Below are positions 26,354 through 38,392 of a DNA stretch of 64,000 bases, piece by piece; the stretch's first letter is position 1, and every line of letters begins with the position of its first letter. The notes beneath the pieces were generated by a model. The model made no database searches. It saw nothing but the letters and a program-made list of their open reading frames with translations, and was not told where the DNA came from. A program made the translations under genes and the position numbers. The stretch is from Pachyseris speciosa (taxonomy: Eukaryota; Cnidaria; Anthozoa; Scleractinia; Pachyseridae): the NCBI GenBank assembly GCA_016490735.1, contig JAEMWC010000116.1, positions 166,001 through 230,000 of the forward strand, written 5' to 3'.

Positions 26354-26820
26354 TGTGCAGGTTATGCAATAGATAACATTTGCGGAGGTACACGTGCAAC
26401 GATCAGTGATCTTAACAGATCGCTTAGGGCCCGATATTTTGTCAGTGTTTTGAATGAAAGGACAAGTTTTGCATCGCGAGCACGCGCATTTAAAAGTGCC
26501 AGGTTGTTCAGTTGTTTTGAATGCGCTTTTAACTAGAAAGCTACCTACATTTTTGTCGCGTTTGAATGAAATCAGCGGTGCTTCTGAAAAGATTCTAGCA
26601 GTTTCTGGATCATTTTGCAGTATCTTAAAGTTATTAAGAATGATGGCTTTAACTGGGTTATTATGCGGGTGAAATGTGAGGGTGAATGGAATTCTGTCAT
26701 TCTTTTCCTTTTGTGACGTCTGTAGTGCTGACTGTGATCTGCTGAGCGCGGTGATGGCCCGATTGAACTACAGAATCAGGATAGCCACGTTTCTCGAAAA
26801 AATGGCACATTTCGTCTGAT

Positions 26821-27531
26821 TTGTTGGAGAAATCAGAGTCAGCACTACAGACGTCACAAAAGGAAAAGAATGACAGAATTCCATTCACCCTCACATTTCA
26901 CCCGCATAATAACCCAGTTAAAGCTATCATTCTTAATAACTTTAAGATACTGCAAAATGATCCAGAAACTGCTAGAATCTTTTCGAAACCACCGCTGATT
27001 TCATTCAAACGCGACAAAAATGTAGGTAACTTTCTAGTTAAAAGCGCATTCAAAACAACTGAACAACCTGGCACTTTTAAATGCGCGCGCTCGCGATGCA
27101 AAACTTGTCCTTTCATTCAAAACACTGACAAAATATCGGGTCCTAAGCGATCTGTTAAGATCACTGATCGTTTCACGTGTACCTCCGCAAATGTTATCTA
27201 TTGCATAAGCTGCACATTATGCAAAAAGTTATACATCGGCGAAACAGGAAGACGACTAGGTGACCGATTCCGAGAACATCTTCGTGATGTTAAGAAAGAT
27301 GACAAAGACGCATCCAAACCTGTTGCTCGGCATTTTAATCTCCCTAACCATTCCAAACAACACATGTCGATCTCCGGCCTTTCCCCACATCAAGGTACCA
27401 CGGAAAGCCGTAAAACTCTCGAGCAAAAACTTATCTTTCAAATTGGCACTCTTAATCCCCACGGTATCAACAGCGCTTTTCATTCAATTAATTTATTCAT
27501 GTTTTTCACGTTACCATGTTACCACCAATAG
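26821..27531 (+). CDS. Penelope-like C-terminal region with GIY-YIG domain (PLE 1, plus copy)
   Basis: 236 open codons: a linker (IPFTLTFHPHNNPVKA), a Cys cluster (CARSRCKTCPF), CTSANVIYCISCTLC, then the GIY-YIG core KKLYIGETGRRLGDRF and SRKTLEQKLIF. The reverse transcriptase part is missing, so the copy cannot be autonomous. Confidence 0.78.
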   Translation: MLEKSESALQTSQKEKNDRIPFTLTFHPHNNPVKAIILNNFKILQNDPETARIFSKPPLISFKRDKNVGNFLVKSAFKTTEQPGTFKCARSRCKTCPFIQNTDKISGPKRSVKITDRFTCTSANVIYCISCTLCKKLYIGETGRRLGDRFREHLRDVKKDDKDASKPVARHFNLPNHSKQHMSISGLSPHQGTTESRKTLEQKLIFQIGTLNPHGINSAFHSINLFMFFTLPCYHQ

Positions 27532-27629
27532 CGTAGCTCCATTTTCTGTATATAAACCATACACAACCCACAATTCCTCGATTCGCTCCGACGAAGGGCT
27601 AACGCTCGAAACGTCAGCTAATCGAATCC

Positions 27630-27660
<31 letters not shown>

Positions 27661-27692
27661 CGTTGATAAACCAAATTTTCAGTAATAAAAAA

Positions 27693-28450
27693 GTTCATGT
27701 TATTTTTTCTTTAGTCTTTTCTGTTGCAATTTTTGTAGTACAACATCTTGTATAGAGTAGAACACTTAGCCACCGAAAGATGAATTACAAGTACGTACGT
27801 TCCCTTGACTGATTTTAAGTGACTTAAGTACGGTGACTGTACAGTCACTGTAGTTAGGCCACTGGTCAATTGAGTAATAAATTATATGAAATTAGTCTTG
27901 AAAAACACAGTCAACGAATACATCTGGAAGGTTCCAAATGGAGTTGTCAAAGACCCTTCTGCAGAATGATGTCAACAGTCTCCCACCGCGAGTGTAGAGG
28001 TGGAATTTGTATGGTATAACTGGAGGTGAAGTGTTTTGCATGTATGTTTATGAAAATCCCAGTTGAATGAACCGAAGCCCTCGAGAACTGGCTGGGAAAG
28101 GACGATGTACGGCATAAAGAGGAGCACATGTGCATGATGAGCGCGTGATAAGACGAATGGAACCTTTGCAGTCTCAAAAAACACTGAAAAAACTATCGTG
28201 CTAATTTACAGTAGACTTTGCAAAAGGAGAAGGATGCATTGTAATCAAACAACTAGTTACTGTCCATTGTTCTTTCTTGTACTTTGGACTAGTATCTTCA
28301 GTTACTTAGCACAAAAGCTTATTCAAATGTTAGACATTGTGTTACCCGAGAACAGAGACATGATTATTGCTAGTATGACAATCTGTGTGCATTCATAGGG
28401 CATAATCTCAGGTTTATTAACATCAGTTTATGCTACCATAAACTTGAACG
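27693..28450. other. Intergenic, no gene seen
   Basis: Short chance frames only. Confidence 0.5.
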
Positions 28451-28502
28451 AAAATGGAGCTACGCTATTGGTGGTAACATGGTAACGTGAAAAACAGGAA
28501 TG
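28451..28502 (-). mobile_element. Penelope-like 3' fragment
   Basis: About 50 bases equal the GGAGCTACGCTATTGGTGGT segment found at the ends of both Penelope-like elements. Confidence 0.6.
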
Positions 28503-28551
28503 AAACAGTTGTTCCCACGTCGGTTTTGCTTTGATGGCTTTTTTTATCAGA

Positions 28552-29210
28552 ATGCACTGCGCTTTCGCTTTCGTTGATGGCGTATATAATTCTCCCTTTT
28601 TTCCTTACCTTTTGCTGCGAAAACACGATTAACGATCGTTCATGTGTAAAGCGCGTCACGCTTGTTATCCTTGCATCCCTAAAAATAATTTTTTAATATA
28701 AAATTGTTCATAGGACTTCACACGCACATACATCATGCACGTGAATGGTCGCATGTTTAACCTAATGGATCTGCAAATTTGGTTGTTACATAAGGAGATT
28801 TGAGTTTAAAAGGTCAGGAAAAACGGAATATAAACACCGAAAGGAATTTTAGGTGCGGGATTTTTGGATGTAAGTGACACTGGTATTGTTGTCTTGGCAT
28901 TTTGATTCATGAAAAGGCACTGCGCTTTCGCTTTCGTTGATGGCATATATAATTCTCCCTTTTTTCCTTACCTTTTGCTGCGAAAACACGATTAACGATC
29001 GTTCACGTGTAAAGCGCGTCATGCTTGTTATACTTGCATCCCTAAAAATAATTTTTTAATATAAAATCGTTCATTGGACTTCACATCACATACATCATAC
29101 ACGTGAATGGTCGCATGTTTAACCTAGTGGATCTGCAAATTTGGTTGTTACGGAAGGAGATTTGAGTTTAAAAGGTCAGGAAAAGCGGAAGATAAACACC
29201 GAAAGGTATT
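28552..29210 (+). repeat. Two-copy tandem duplication of about 360 bp
   Basis: Copies begin GCACTGCGCTTTCGC near 28554 and 28917 and stay alike through CGCATGTTTAACCTA and AAACACCGAAAGG. Few substitutions, so fairly recent. Non-coding. Confidence 0.8.
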
Positions 29211-29671
29211 GTTGTCTTGGCATTTTGATTGATGAACTCACAAGAGCCAATGAAACTGTTGACATAGAAGTACGACAAGAACCTTTTAACACTCTTACCC
29301 TCAGTCTCACATCTACTTTGATCATATAAGGAAGCTAAACGACCTATTGTCCGCTCAAGACTCCTTTATTTTCAAGTGATGTTGCGACAAGCTGTGATTT
29401 TCTTGATCCTTGCTGAAACATCACTCGCATCGGTAAGTTCGAAGTGGTTTTCCGTTAACATTACGATCACAAAGCCTTAATTTATTGTTACTTCATTTCA
29501 GATTATGACATAAATGCTAGGCAGTTTTATTCAATGGCGTTATCAAGTACTTTTTTAATTATCATAACTCATGCAAAGAAGAAAAGCTCATTCGATGCAA
29601 AACAAACCTCATTTTGAGATCGACGATGCTTATAATTATGGTTTGATAACGACAACTCAAGTTAGAGATTT
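29211..29671. other. Intergenic, no gene seen
   Basis: No conserved frame or repeat recognised. Confidence 0.5.
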
Positions 29672-31062
29672 AAGAAGGAAATCTAACAATTATTGCGTTC
29701 GACCACAGGGAGCCCGAGCGCTAGATATTTTTAAGCTTTATAGGTTATTCGTATTATTACAATAAAAAGAAAAGATTCCTATGCGCCCGTGTTTTTCTTT
29801 AGTCCTTTTAGAAGGGATTCCGTTAGCGCAAAGACGGTTTTTCTCCGTTTGATTTCAAAAACATGATCGCTTCAAGCGCGTCCGATTAACGTCTCGACTT
29901 TCAACTATTAACTATTATCTCCCACCGGGGGCGGGTTTTGGGTTTCAACTGTTAAAATTTAAGAGAAGAGAGAAAAGAGACAAGGGATGAAACTATTTCA
30001 AGACCAATTTTTCGTAAAGGCTATATGCTCTCATTATTGAAGAAAAACAACTAAAAATTCCACCAATAGATTGATATAAGATGGAATTAAAAACTCATAT
30101 TCAATTTGGTCCCTTGGGATATTCCTTTTGCCAATAAAAGCTCGTTGTTTTATGGAGGCGGCTTTCGTTATATCAACGACTACACTTGACTTGACCGGAA
30201 GTTGATACTTCTAGTTCGGTATGTCTTTCGTCAAGACTGTTCTTTTCTTCTCTTGACAAGCTCTTTTGTTATTTTTGACAGGCACGCGAGTTCAAAATAC
30301 CACGCGTGATACAAGGTATATTTATGTGCAGTCGGTCGAGATCAATAATTTGTAAGAGAGATCAAGATTTTTTTACGGGTGATTCTGTTATGACAAAGAT
30401 AGCGCAAAAATTACAGAGAGGCATTCATAATTTGCAAAGAACGTACTGCAAGAGGGAAAATGTGGCGTTGAATGTAAAATGTAAGTCTTGCAGAGTTCGT
30501 AACTTGTTCATATGACATTCCTTACACGGTTGATCGTGGGTTGTAATTTTTATCATAAGCTTAAATAACAAATCAAACAACACGTTCTTGCTTTTTGCCG
30601 TGCAGGTCTTTAATGTATGATTGAGAATTGACAATGGCTCCCTCTCCCGGTCGCTATCGGCTCGCGTTACCTCGCGCATTCCGCGCGTGTGGTGGTCAGG
30701 TCAACTGTAGTCACAGATCGTACGAAAGCTATCTCAGAGTTTCACCCCTTGTCTCTTTTCCTCTCTCTCTCTTACCGTTAAAATTTCAAAATTGAAACCA
30801 GAAACCCGCCCCCGGTAGGAGTTAATAGTTAATACTTGAAACTCGAGACGTTAATGGTGTCTCCAGTTTCCGACGCGCTTGAAGCGAATATGTTTTTGAA
30901 ATCAAACCGTCTTCGCGCTAACGGGATCCTTTCCCGAAAGGACTAAAGAAAGACACATAGGTAAATCTTTTCTTTTTATTGTAACAGTATGAATAACCTA
31001 TAAAGCTTAGAAAATCTAGCGCTCGGGCTCCCTGTGGTTCGACGAAGGAGAACAATTTCTAA
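29672..31062. mobile_element. Element with about 320-bp terminal inverted repeats
   Basis: The arms (about 29672-29990 and 30743-31062) are imperfect reverse complements, sharing CCCGCCCCCGG, GCGCTAACGG and GAGCCCGAGCGCTAGA blocks. The 750-bp middle has no gene. Probably a non-autonomous long-TIR transposon or fold-back. Confidence 0.65.
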
Positions 31063-32159
31063 TCTCTTAGCGTTCCTGTGGTTTCTTGGGTGTCCTGTAC
31101 ACCAAATGGGATCTTTTAAGAAATTCCTTTGGGCGAGAACATTCCTGAAATACGTCATCAGATATGCGCTGGCGATACGGCCTAATAATAATGGTGATGA
31201 TGATGATGATGATGAAATATTTATTGATTTCTAGAGTGCTGACATAAATCAAAGGCTCCCCTGAGCCAGCTCATGGATGGATCTTGCTACACTAATTACG
31301 ATCTACACTTGACCAGTAATGCAACCTCTTTCCCAGATTCTATCTAACTTATTATTCAAACTAGACTGGTTGTGATCAGGAGCCCATTACTGTTGTGATG
31401 TATTCTCGCCCGCACGCAACCTCCCATCAAAGACTGTTGTGTGACACCCCGAAAGTTACATTTTTACCACAATAGTGAATTACTTTCAAAAATAATTTTC
31501 ATACTGATCCAAATACTCCAAACACTCGGTGGCCATAGCATGCGTAGTTTTGTTGTAAAAACGTGTGCTTTTGACGTTGTTTTCTCTCTGTTCTCTTGTC
31601 TTGAACTCCAATCGTGCATTCTTCCCTCGGGTGAGAAGAAAAATCGTCGATAGGAAAAGTAAATTTCATCATCGCTTTTAAAATATCAGCGTGCAATTTT
31701 CGTCGATTTCCATCTTCAGTTCTCGCAGCTTATGTGCTTAATCATATTAGCTTTCCATTTTCCAACTCCACAAAGGTATATTCAAGAGGATCGGACGAAA
31801 ACTCATCTGCTTTACGATCTTCACATGCTCTGATCGAAGCCATTCATTATTCACTTCATGATACAAAAACAGTCGAGCAAGAATCTACGCATTTCTACTA
31901 CCCCCTAAAACTTGCAAACCTTGAGCAAAGAGGACTGCGGGGACAAATACAATACTTACCAGGGGAGGGACAGAAGAAATGTTTCATCCAGGTTTAATGA
32001 ATAAATTAATCCAAATCGAGTGAGTGAGTGAGTGAGTGAGTGACTTTGGTGTGCCTCCTATACCTCATAGCATGACTACGTCATCCATGAGCTAAAAAAT
32101 GAAATTTCGCTGTTTATTGGTTAAAAGATAGAATCCTAAAGAGAAGGGGACATGGTGGT
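31063..32159. other. Non-coding with simple repeats
   Basis: A GAT run lies at about 31195-31216 and a GTGA run at about 32019-32042. No gene is seen. Confidence 0.5.
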
Positions 32160-32163
32160 CATA

Positions 32164-32364
32164 TGTCGGGAATAAAAGCTGTTCGCCGTCAACGTCACGT
32201 TGATTGCAATGATTCACTTTATTGTCTCACCCCTAGTTTAATACACGTTCTCTCCGTCTCATCGAGATCTGAAAAACTCTCGTACGCACACTGCCTTTTT
32301 TCCCGATAGATAAGGATAATTAATGTCAATCAATGTCAAAATAGAATGAAACCAATTTCCGACA
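32164..32364 (-). repeat. BEL/Pao 3' LTR
   Basis: TGTCGG...CCGACA ends. It differs from the other LTR at eight of 201 positions seen by eye. Confidence 0.88.
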
Positions 32365-32380
32365 CTCTTCTCCCCCTATT
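32365..32380 (-). other. Polypurine tract
   Basis: AGGGGGAGAAGAG on the minus strand directly before the 3' LTR. Confidence 0.7.
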
Positions 32381-32461
32381 TGTCTCCTAGTGAGACAAAT
32401 ATCGTAACAACGGATGTGTTATAATTCAAAATAGTTAAGTGTTCAGTGTTCGTTTAGTCCC

Positions 32462-33978
32462 TTATTCTTCCGCGTGTTCGTCGTGTGCGATCTCAGCGAT
32501 TCTTTGACGTGCAGTCGCGGCTGCTGCTCGTGGTCTAAACTCCCGTGCTTGAACGTTTAGAGTGTCGCTCCTGTCTTCCACCGCTCTATCACAAGATAGC
32601 TCGAGAGGGTGCAAGTGCTGTACTGGTCTTTCCAAAAAGGACTTCCCCGCCCTCAGACGCACTGCTCTCACTACTCCGTCTCTGCCGCCTATCAGCTTGT
32701 CGACTACACCAATCTTCCATCTGTCCCGGTTCCGCTCTTCACCCTTTATCAGCACAACTTCTCCATCTGTCAGCTTCATTTCTCTTGTCTTGTGGTTCAT
32801 GTTGTGCCGCTCCCGTAATGCCTTTAGGTACTCAGATAACCACCTTGACCATTAGACATCTTTGCATCTCTGTAGGTACTTACCTCGTTTTGTTAGATCA
32901 CACTGCTCAATTTGCTCCGGGTCTTCCTCCGGTACCAAATTTGGCTGTCCAAACAGCATTGTCGCAGGCGTTAACAGTGGCATTTGGATGTCGTCTTCTA
33001 CGTAAGTGAATTGCCTGTTGTTTAACGTTGTCTCGATGTCCAAGTTGACGCTCTCCAGCTCATCCCACCGGAGGTTTCCATTACCAGTCGACTTTCATCA
33101 GACCGACCATTCTCTCAAATTGCCCGCCCCACCATGGGGCTCGACTGAGGTTGAATTTCCATTCAACGTGGTGCCTTGCCAACCAGTCGTTAAGTTTCTC
33201 CTCATTTCTCACTTTCATGAGCCATTTTGCCGCTGCGATGAGCGTTTTACCGTTGTCCGAAAATATCTTCGCTGGTCGACCACGTCTGGCTGTGAAACGC
33301 TTCCAACTTCGCAAGAACTCGTCTGTACTTAAGGTTGGCAGCAGTTCCAGGTAGATCGCCCGTGTAAGGCTGCACGCGTATAGCAACACGTAGGCTTTCT
33401 GTTCCTGTTTCGTCTTCGTTAAGTATTTGATAGGGCCAGCGAAATCTACTCCGACTACCCTCAAAGGCAAAGAACCCTCGGTTTTTTCCTTGGGCAAATT
33501 TCCAGGTGGCGGACGAGGGATGGCTGTGGCCTGGAAGTTCTTACATCCGAAGCAGCTTATGATTCGCTTTGCCAGACGTCTCAGACGAGGTATCCAGTAA
33601 TTCTGCCTCACTGCAGCCATAGTCTGACCCACTCCGTCATGCTGTGTCTCCTCATGAGCCTGCATTACGAGCTTTTCACTGAACACGTCTTCGTCGTAAA
33701 GGTAGATCGGGTAGTCGCCCTGTATCCGTCCTTTGCATTCATACAACCCTCGTTCGTTGGCCGGCAGGTTAAGTTCCAGCTTTGTCCGTGTCGAACTTCC
33801 TAGCGATTTGGCCTCTGTCTTGGATTCTTCGTATCCAGAATTCAATTGCAGCACTGGTCTCTTCAGTCTTGAGAGGGCCAATCGTTCGTTTAAGACGGCC
33901 TTGTCTGCAATTCTCGCTGAATCTAAATACCCACGCAGTGATCCTGATCGCCCTCCAGTAGTTACACTTTCGCATCAC
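32462..33978 (-). pseudogene. BEL/Pao integrase region
   Basis: The zinc-binding part reads HDGVGQTMAAVRQNYWIP and CFGCK. The core reads VVGVDFAGPIKYL, RPAKIFSDNGKT and SRAPWWGGQFERMVG with the catalytic Asp, Asp and Glu. The C-terminal part (GEVVLIKGEERNRDRWKIG) matches the Pao-type tail. Stops or frame changes near 33880, 33080, 33050 and 32850 split it. Confidence 0.82.
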
Positions 33979-34000
33979 TTAATCTAGCTCGTCCTCTGCT

Positions 34001-34906
34001 TTAAATAGCTTTACGGCCAACTGCTAACACCTCTTTGAGCGCTTTTACTTCTGCTCTTGTCTCTGCAGTTGGGCTTGTTTTGATGGGCGTTGGCCATTTG
34101 TCTAGATGTGGCAGCCAAGGTGGACCCTTCAACCATAGGCTGGTAGCTCCGTTCACTAGACCACCTCTGCTTCCCAGGTCTGCGGGGTTTTCTTCTGAAG
34201 TCACATGCCTCTACTTGATGAAGGACTTCTCCTGGGTCTTGCGCACGCGATTCTGGACAAACTGTCGGTATTCACCATTCCCATTGATCCAACGTAGCGC
34301 CACGGTACTGTCTAACCAACTGTACACCCCTTTGATAGGGAAACCCTGCATTGCTTCCATTACGTTTTGCAGTAGATTCGTCGACATGTGACCGGCTACC
34401 AACTCTAATCGAGGTATTGTGAGCCCCTTTTTGGCGAGCCTTGACTTTGCAGAGATCAATCCCTGATTTGGGCCTGATTCTTGGAGCACAACTGCATACA
34501 CCGCCGTGGACACACCGTTCTGGCTTGCGTCTTCGAATGCGTGCACTCCTATCGCTTCTATTGGCTCTTAGAACTTGACCAGACTTCGCGGCATTCGCAG
34601 GCTCTCTTTAATAGTCTTCTCCCATTCCTTCCAAGACCTCAAAAGATCAATGGGTAGTTCCTGGTCCCATGGGAACTTCATGTCACAAGCCTGCCGGTAC
34701 AACATCTTGCTGACCAGGGTTGTCGGAGAAGCTAGCCCGAGGGGGTCATAGATCTTTGCTGCAGTAGCTAGGATTCCTCGCTTTGTCACTCTCTCAGCTG
34801 TCGTCTCAGGGAACCGTACTTCGATAGTGTCACTCTCCTTGTTCCAGGGCAGCCTCAGTAGCTTGGTTCCACCTTCTCTCGCTTCCCCCAGTTGTTCCTT
34901 GTCGTA
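34001..34906 (-). pseudogene. BEL/Pao RT thumb and RNase H region
   Basis: Reads TKRGILATAAKIYDPLGL (Pao RT connection), HAFEDASQNGVSTAVY (RNase H first Asp), IPRLELVAGHM and YSWLDSTVALRWI, then NPADLGSRG. It continues the frame cut by the Penelope-like insertion at 34907. Confidence 0.82.
34892..34906. repeat. Target duplication of PLE 2, left
   Basis: TTGTTCCTTGTCGTA, repeated at 36797-36811. Confidence 0.8.
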
Positions 34907-35094
34907 CACGAAAATTTGGTTTATCAACGAAGTTAATAATGTAAATTGACCACCGTACAGGGATTCGATTAGCTGACGTTTCGAGCGTTAGCCCTTCGTC
35001 GGAGCGAATCGAGGAATTGTGGGTTGTGTGTGGTTTATATACAGAAAATGGAGCTACGCTATTGGTGGTAACACGGTAACGTGAAAAACAGGAA

Positions 35095-36168
35095 TCAATT
35101 AATTGAATGAAAAGCGCTGTTGATACCGTGGGGATTAAGAGTGCCAATTTGAAAGATCAGTTTTTGCTCGAGAGTTTTACGGCTTTCCGTGGTACCTTGA
35201 TGTAGGGAAAGGCCGGAGATCGACATGTGTTGTTTGGAATGGTTAGGGAGATTAAAATGCCGAGCGACAGGTTTGGATGCGTCTTTGTCATCTTTCTCAA
35301 CTTCACGAAGATGTTCTCGGAATCGGTCACCTAGTCGTCTTCCTGTTTCGCCGATGTATAACTTTTTGCACAATGTGCAGGTTATGCAATAGATAACATT
35401 TGCGGAGGTACACGTGAAACGATCAGTGATCTTAACAGATCGCTTAGGGCCCGATATTTTGTCAGTGTTTTGAATGAAAGGACAAGTTTTGCATCGCGAG
35501 CACGCGCATTTAAAAGTGCCAGGTTGTTCAGTTGTTTTGAATGCGCTTTCAACTAGAAAGTTACCTACATTTTTGTCGCGTTTAAATGAAATCAGCGGTG
35601 GTTCCGAAAAGATTCTAGCAGTTTCTGGATCATTTTGCAGTATCTTAAAGTTATTAAGAATGATGGCTTTAACTGGGTTATTATGCGGGTGAAATGTGAG
35701 GGTGAATGGAATTCTGTCATTCTTTTCCTTTTGTGACGTCTGTAGTGCTGACTGTTGATCAATCTGCTGAGCGCGGTGATGGCCCGATTGAACCACAGAA
35801 TCAGGATAGCCGCGTTTCTCGAAAAAATGGCACATTTCGTCTGATTTGTTGGAAAAATCAGAGTCATCACTACATAGACGTCGAAGTCTAAGAAATTGAG
35901 AATAGGGAATGGCGTTTTTGACATGAGATGGATGTGAAGATGAATACAACAAATAACTGTGAGAATCGGTGGGTTTGTAGTGCACACTGGTACATAAACC
36001 GTTGCCGCTGATAAAAACTTTGATATCAAGAAAGGCCAGGGAAGTTTCCGAAATTTCCCAGGTATATTTTAGAGTAAGTAACTTTCTAGTTAAAAGCGCA
36101 TTCAAAACAACTGAACAACCTGGCACTTTTAAATGCGCGTGCTCGCGATGCAAAACTTGTCCTTTCAT
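35095..36168 (-). CDS. Penelope-like protein, RT end plus GIY-YIG (PLE 2, minus copy)
   Basis: 357 open codons. The middle reads SLAFLDIKVFISGNGLCTS and KPTDSHSYLLYSSSHPSHV, the end of the Penelope reverse transcriptase, then the linker, Cys cluster and GIY-YIG core as in PLE 1. The first 30 residues come from the inverted junction and are not original. N-terminal RT is absent. Confidence 0.8.
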   Translation of the reverse strand: MKGQVLHREHAHLKVPGCSVVLNALLTRKLLTLKYTWEISETSLAFLDIKVFISGNGLCTSVHYKPTDSHSYLLYSSSHPSHVKNAIPYSQFLRLRRLCSDDSDFSNKSDEMCHFFEKRGYPDSVVQSGHHRAQQIDQQSALQTSQKEKNDRIPFTLTFHPHNNPVKAIILNNFKILQNDPETARIFSEPPLISFKRDKNVGNFLVESAFKTTEQPGTFKCACSRCKTCPFIQNTDKISGPKRSVKITDRFTCTSANVIYCITCTLCKKLYIGETGRRLGDRFREHLREVEKDDKDASKPVARHFNLPNHSKQHMSISGLSLHQGTTESRKTLEQKLIFQIGTLNPHGINSAFHSIN

Positions 36169-36544
36169 TCAAAACACTGACAAAATATCGGGCCCTAAGC
36201 GATCTGTTAAGATCACTGATCGTTGCACGTGTACCTCCGCAAATGTTATCTATTGCATAACCTGCACATTATGCAAAAAGTTATACATCGGCGAAACAGG
36301 AAGACGACTAGGTGACCGATTCCGAGAACATCTTCGTGATGTTGAGAAAGATGACAAAGACGCATCCAAACCTGTCGCTCGGCATTTTAATCTCCCTAAC
36401 CATTCCAAACAACACATGTCGATCTCCGGCCTTTCCCTACATCAAGGTACCACGGAAAGCCGTAAAACTCTCGAGCAAAAACTGATATTTCAAATTGGGA
36501 CTCTTAATCCCCACGGTATCAACGAGCGCTTTTCATTCAATTAA
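36077..36544 (+). pseudogene. Penelope-like GIY-YIG fragment (PLE 2, plus copy)
   Basis: Open from KSAFKTTEQPGTFKCACS through the GIY-YIG core to TLNPHGINERF. It lacks everything upstream. Confidence 0.75.
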
Positions 36545-36745
36545 TTGATTCCTGTTTTTCACGTTACCATGTTACCACCAATAGCGTAGCTCCATTTTCT
36601 GTATATAAACCACACACAACCCACAATTCCTCGATTCGCTCCGACGAAGGGCTAACGCTCGAAACGTCAGCTAATCGAATCCCTGTACGGTGGTCAATTT
36701 ACATTATTAACTTCGTTGATAAACCAAATTTTCGTGTTTCACTTC

Positions 36746-36789
<44 letters not shown>

Positions 36790-36796
36790 AATTCAT

Positions 36797-36811
36797 TTGT
36801 TCCTTGTCGTA
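36797..36811. repeat. Target duplication of PLE 2, right
   Basis: TTGTTCCTTGTCGTA, equal to 34892-34906. Confidence 0.8.
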
Positions 36812-38392
36812 GCTTTGTTCAACCTCCTCTGCTGTGGGTACTTCACTCTCAAGTTCTGGTACGTTTGAATGCCACTTGTGCAATTCAAATTGTGCTTCGC
36901 CAAAAATTGATTTTGCTGACGCCTTTAAGTGCTGGGCTTTGGCAACTGTCTCGCCACCGGTAATAAGGTCGTCCACATAAAGGCCTCTTCTGATCTGATC
37001 GACCTCCTCCGGGTACTTTGTTTCGAGGCTTTGCAGGTGCTGATCAATCACACCACCCAGTAAGAACGATGATATAGCCAGACCAAACAGTGCTCTTGTA
37101 AATCGCAACGTTTCTACCTCGTTTGAAGTGAGATCTTTCAACCAACGGAAACGCATCACATTTCGATCAGCTTCGTGGATACGTATTTGTAGATAGGCCT
37201 GTTTTAGGTCACCAGCTAGCGCCACTGGGTGGAACGGCACAATAACGCTCCAGAGCTTGCTCTGTAAGGGTGGTCCTGATTCCAAACACTTGTTCAACGA
37301 AGGTGAGTTTCCGTTCGGTATTGCAGAAGCGTCATACTCGATACGGAGTTTCGTACTCTCAGCTGTGTCACGGACCACCGCCTTGAGTGGGAGATAAAAT
37401 TCCTTCGCTAATGGTTTGTCTTGCACACGCTCTATGGTCCCTTGTCCAAGGTGATCTTGGATGACCGAGTCGTATCTCTCCAACAAGTTTGGTTGTGTCT
37501 GAAGGCGTTTCACGAAGCTCTCAAGTCTTCTTAAGCTCCCAGCTTCATTATTGGCTAATGGTGGGTGATTTGCCTTCCATAAAAGGCCAGTCTCGTACCA
37601 TCCTTCTTGAATTCTCCCAAGCTGTTCCTTGAATTCCTTGTAAACGTTCTGCTGATCACCTGTAGGATGGTCTTCCAGTCCGAGAACGTCCAGCCTGCAG
37701 AGATTCTCATAATCAACAACTGACGTCTGTGTCAGCAGCATGTTGGTTAGGTCCACTTCCTTTCCGGGCGACATGATAGTCCACCCCAGATGTGTAAGCT
37801 CGGCTATTGGCTCGCCAGGTTTACCGATCTTGGGTAAGGTCCGGGTCTTTATCTGGGCGTACTCACTAGTCCCCAATATAAGGTGCACGGGCAGCTGCGC
37901 TTTCTTATCATTGTCCGCCATCTGGACGTTTTGTAAATGGCTGTAATGTGTTACCAGGCTTTCGTACTTGGTATTTTCGATTGAAAGTAAGACTCCTCGA
38001 TCTACATTTGTGGCTTCAATATTCAGAGTGAAGTCTCCCGCTGTGTTCCTGATCGTGAGATTGTGCACCTCTATCTCCTTACTTGTAGCTTGCATCATCA
38101 TCTCGATGCGCCTGAACTCTTAACGTTCTGCACGCTTGCGTAATCGGACAAGCAATGCCGCTGAGGCGTAAGCGCTTCCCGCCCCAGTGTCCAACAACGC
38201 GCAGCATTTGATGCCCTCTACGTCGACAACAACGACCGGATAGACAACTGATCTTTTCCCGGTTGCTACGAGCATTTGCTCCCTCGGCTTATCACATATT
38301 GACGAGTGATGTCTTTTGTTGCAGACTTGGCAAGTTATCGTGCATCGACATTGTGCGGCTTTGTGGTTAGCGCCAGTGCAATTGTAACACAA
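36812..38392 (-). pseudogene. BEL/Pao nucleocapsid, protease and reverse transcriptase
   Basis: 38392-38120 has Cys motifs (CYNCTGANHKAAQC, CQVCNKRHHSSIC) and the protease LLDTGAGSAY. After a stop, 38101-36812 has PIAELTHLGWTIMSPG, the RT palm LRIEYDASAIP, FRWLKDLTSNEVETLRFTR, and the catalytic RGLYVDDLITGG (YVDD). The order and motifs are those of the Pao pol protein. Confidence 0.88.

Larger units (their letters stand above)
25827..27679. mobile_element. Penelope-like element 1, head-to-head inverted pair
   Basis: A minus-strand copy (about 25860-26820) and a plus-strand copy (about 26821-27679) face each other, with near-identical sequence. A 13-bp direct repeat, CAGTAATAAAAAA, flanks the whole unit (25814-25826, 27680-27692). 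Both copies encode the GIY-YIG end of the Penelope protein. Only the left end carries the extra AAGGGGATTAGTTTC tail that ends element 2 on its right. Confidence 0.8.
34907..36796. mobile_element. Penelope-like element 2, inverted pair inside BEL/Pao
   Basis: A longer minus-strand copy (34907 to about 36076) and a shorter plus-strand copy (about 36077-36796) face each other. Fifteen-base target duplications flank it. The BEL/Pao reading frame resumes across it (SYDKEQ | LGEAREG), so it landed in an existing element. Layout mirrors PLE 1 with the extra tail on the opposite side. Confidence 0.85.
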
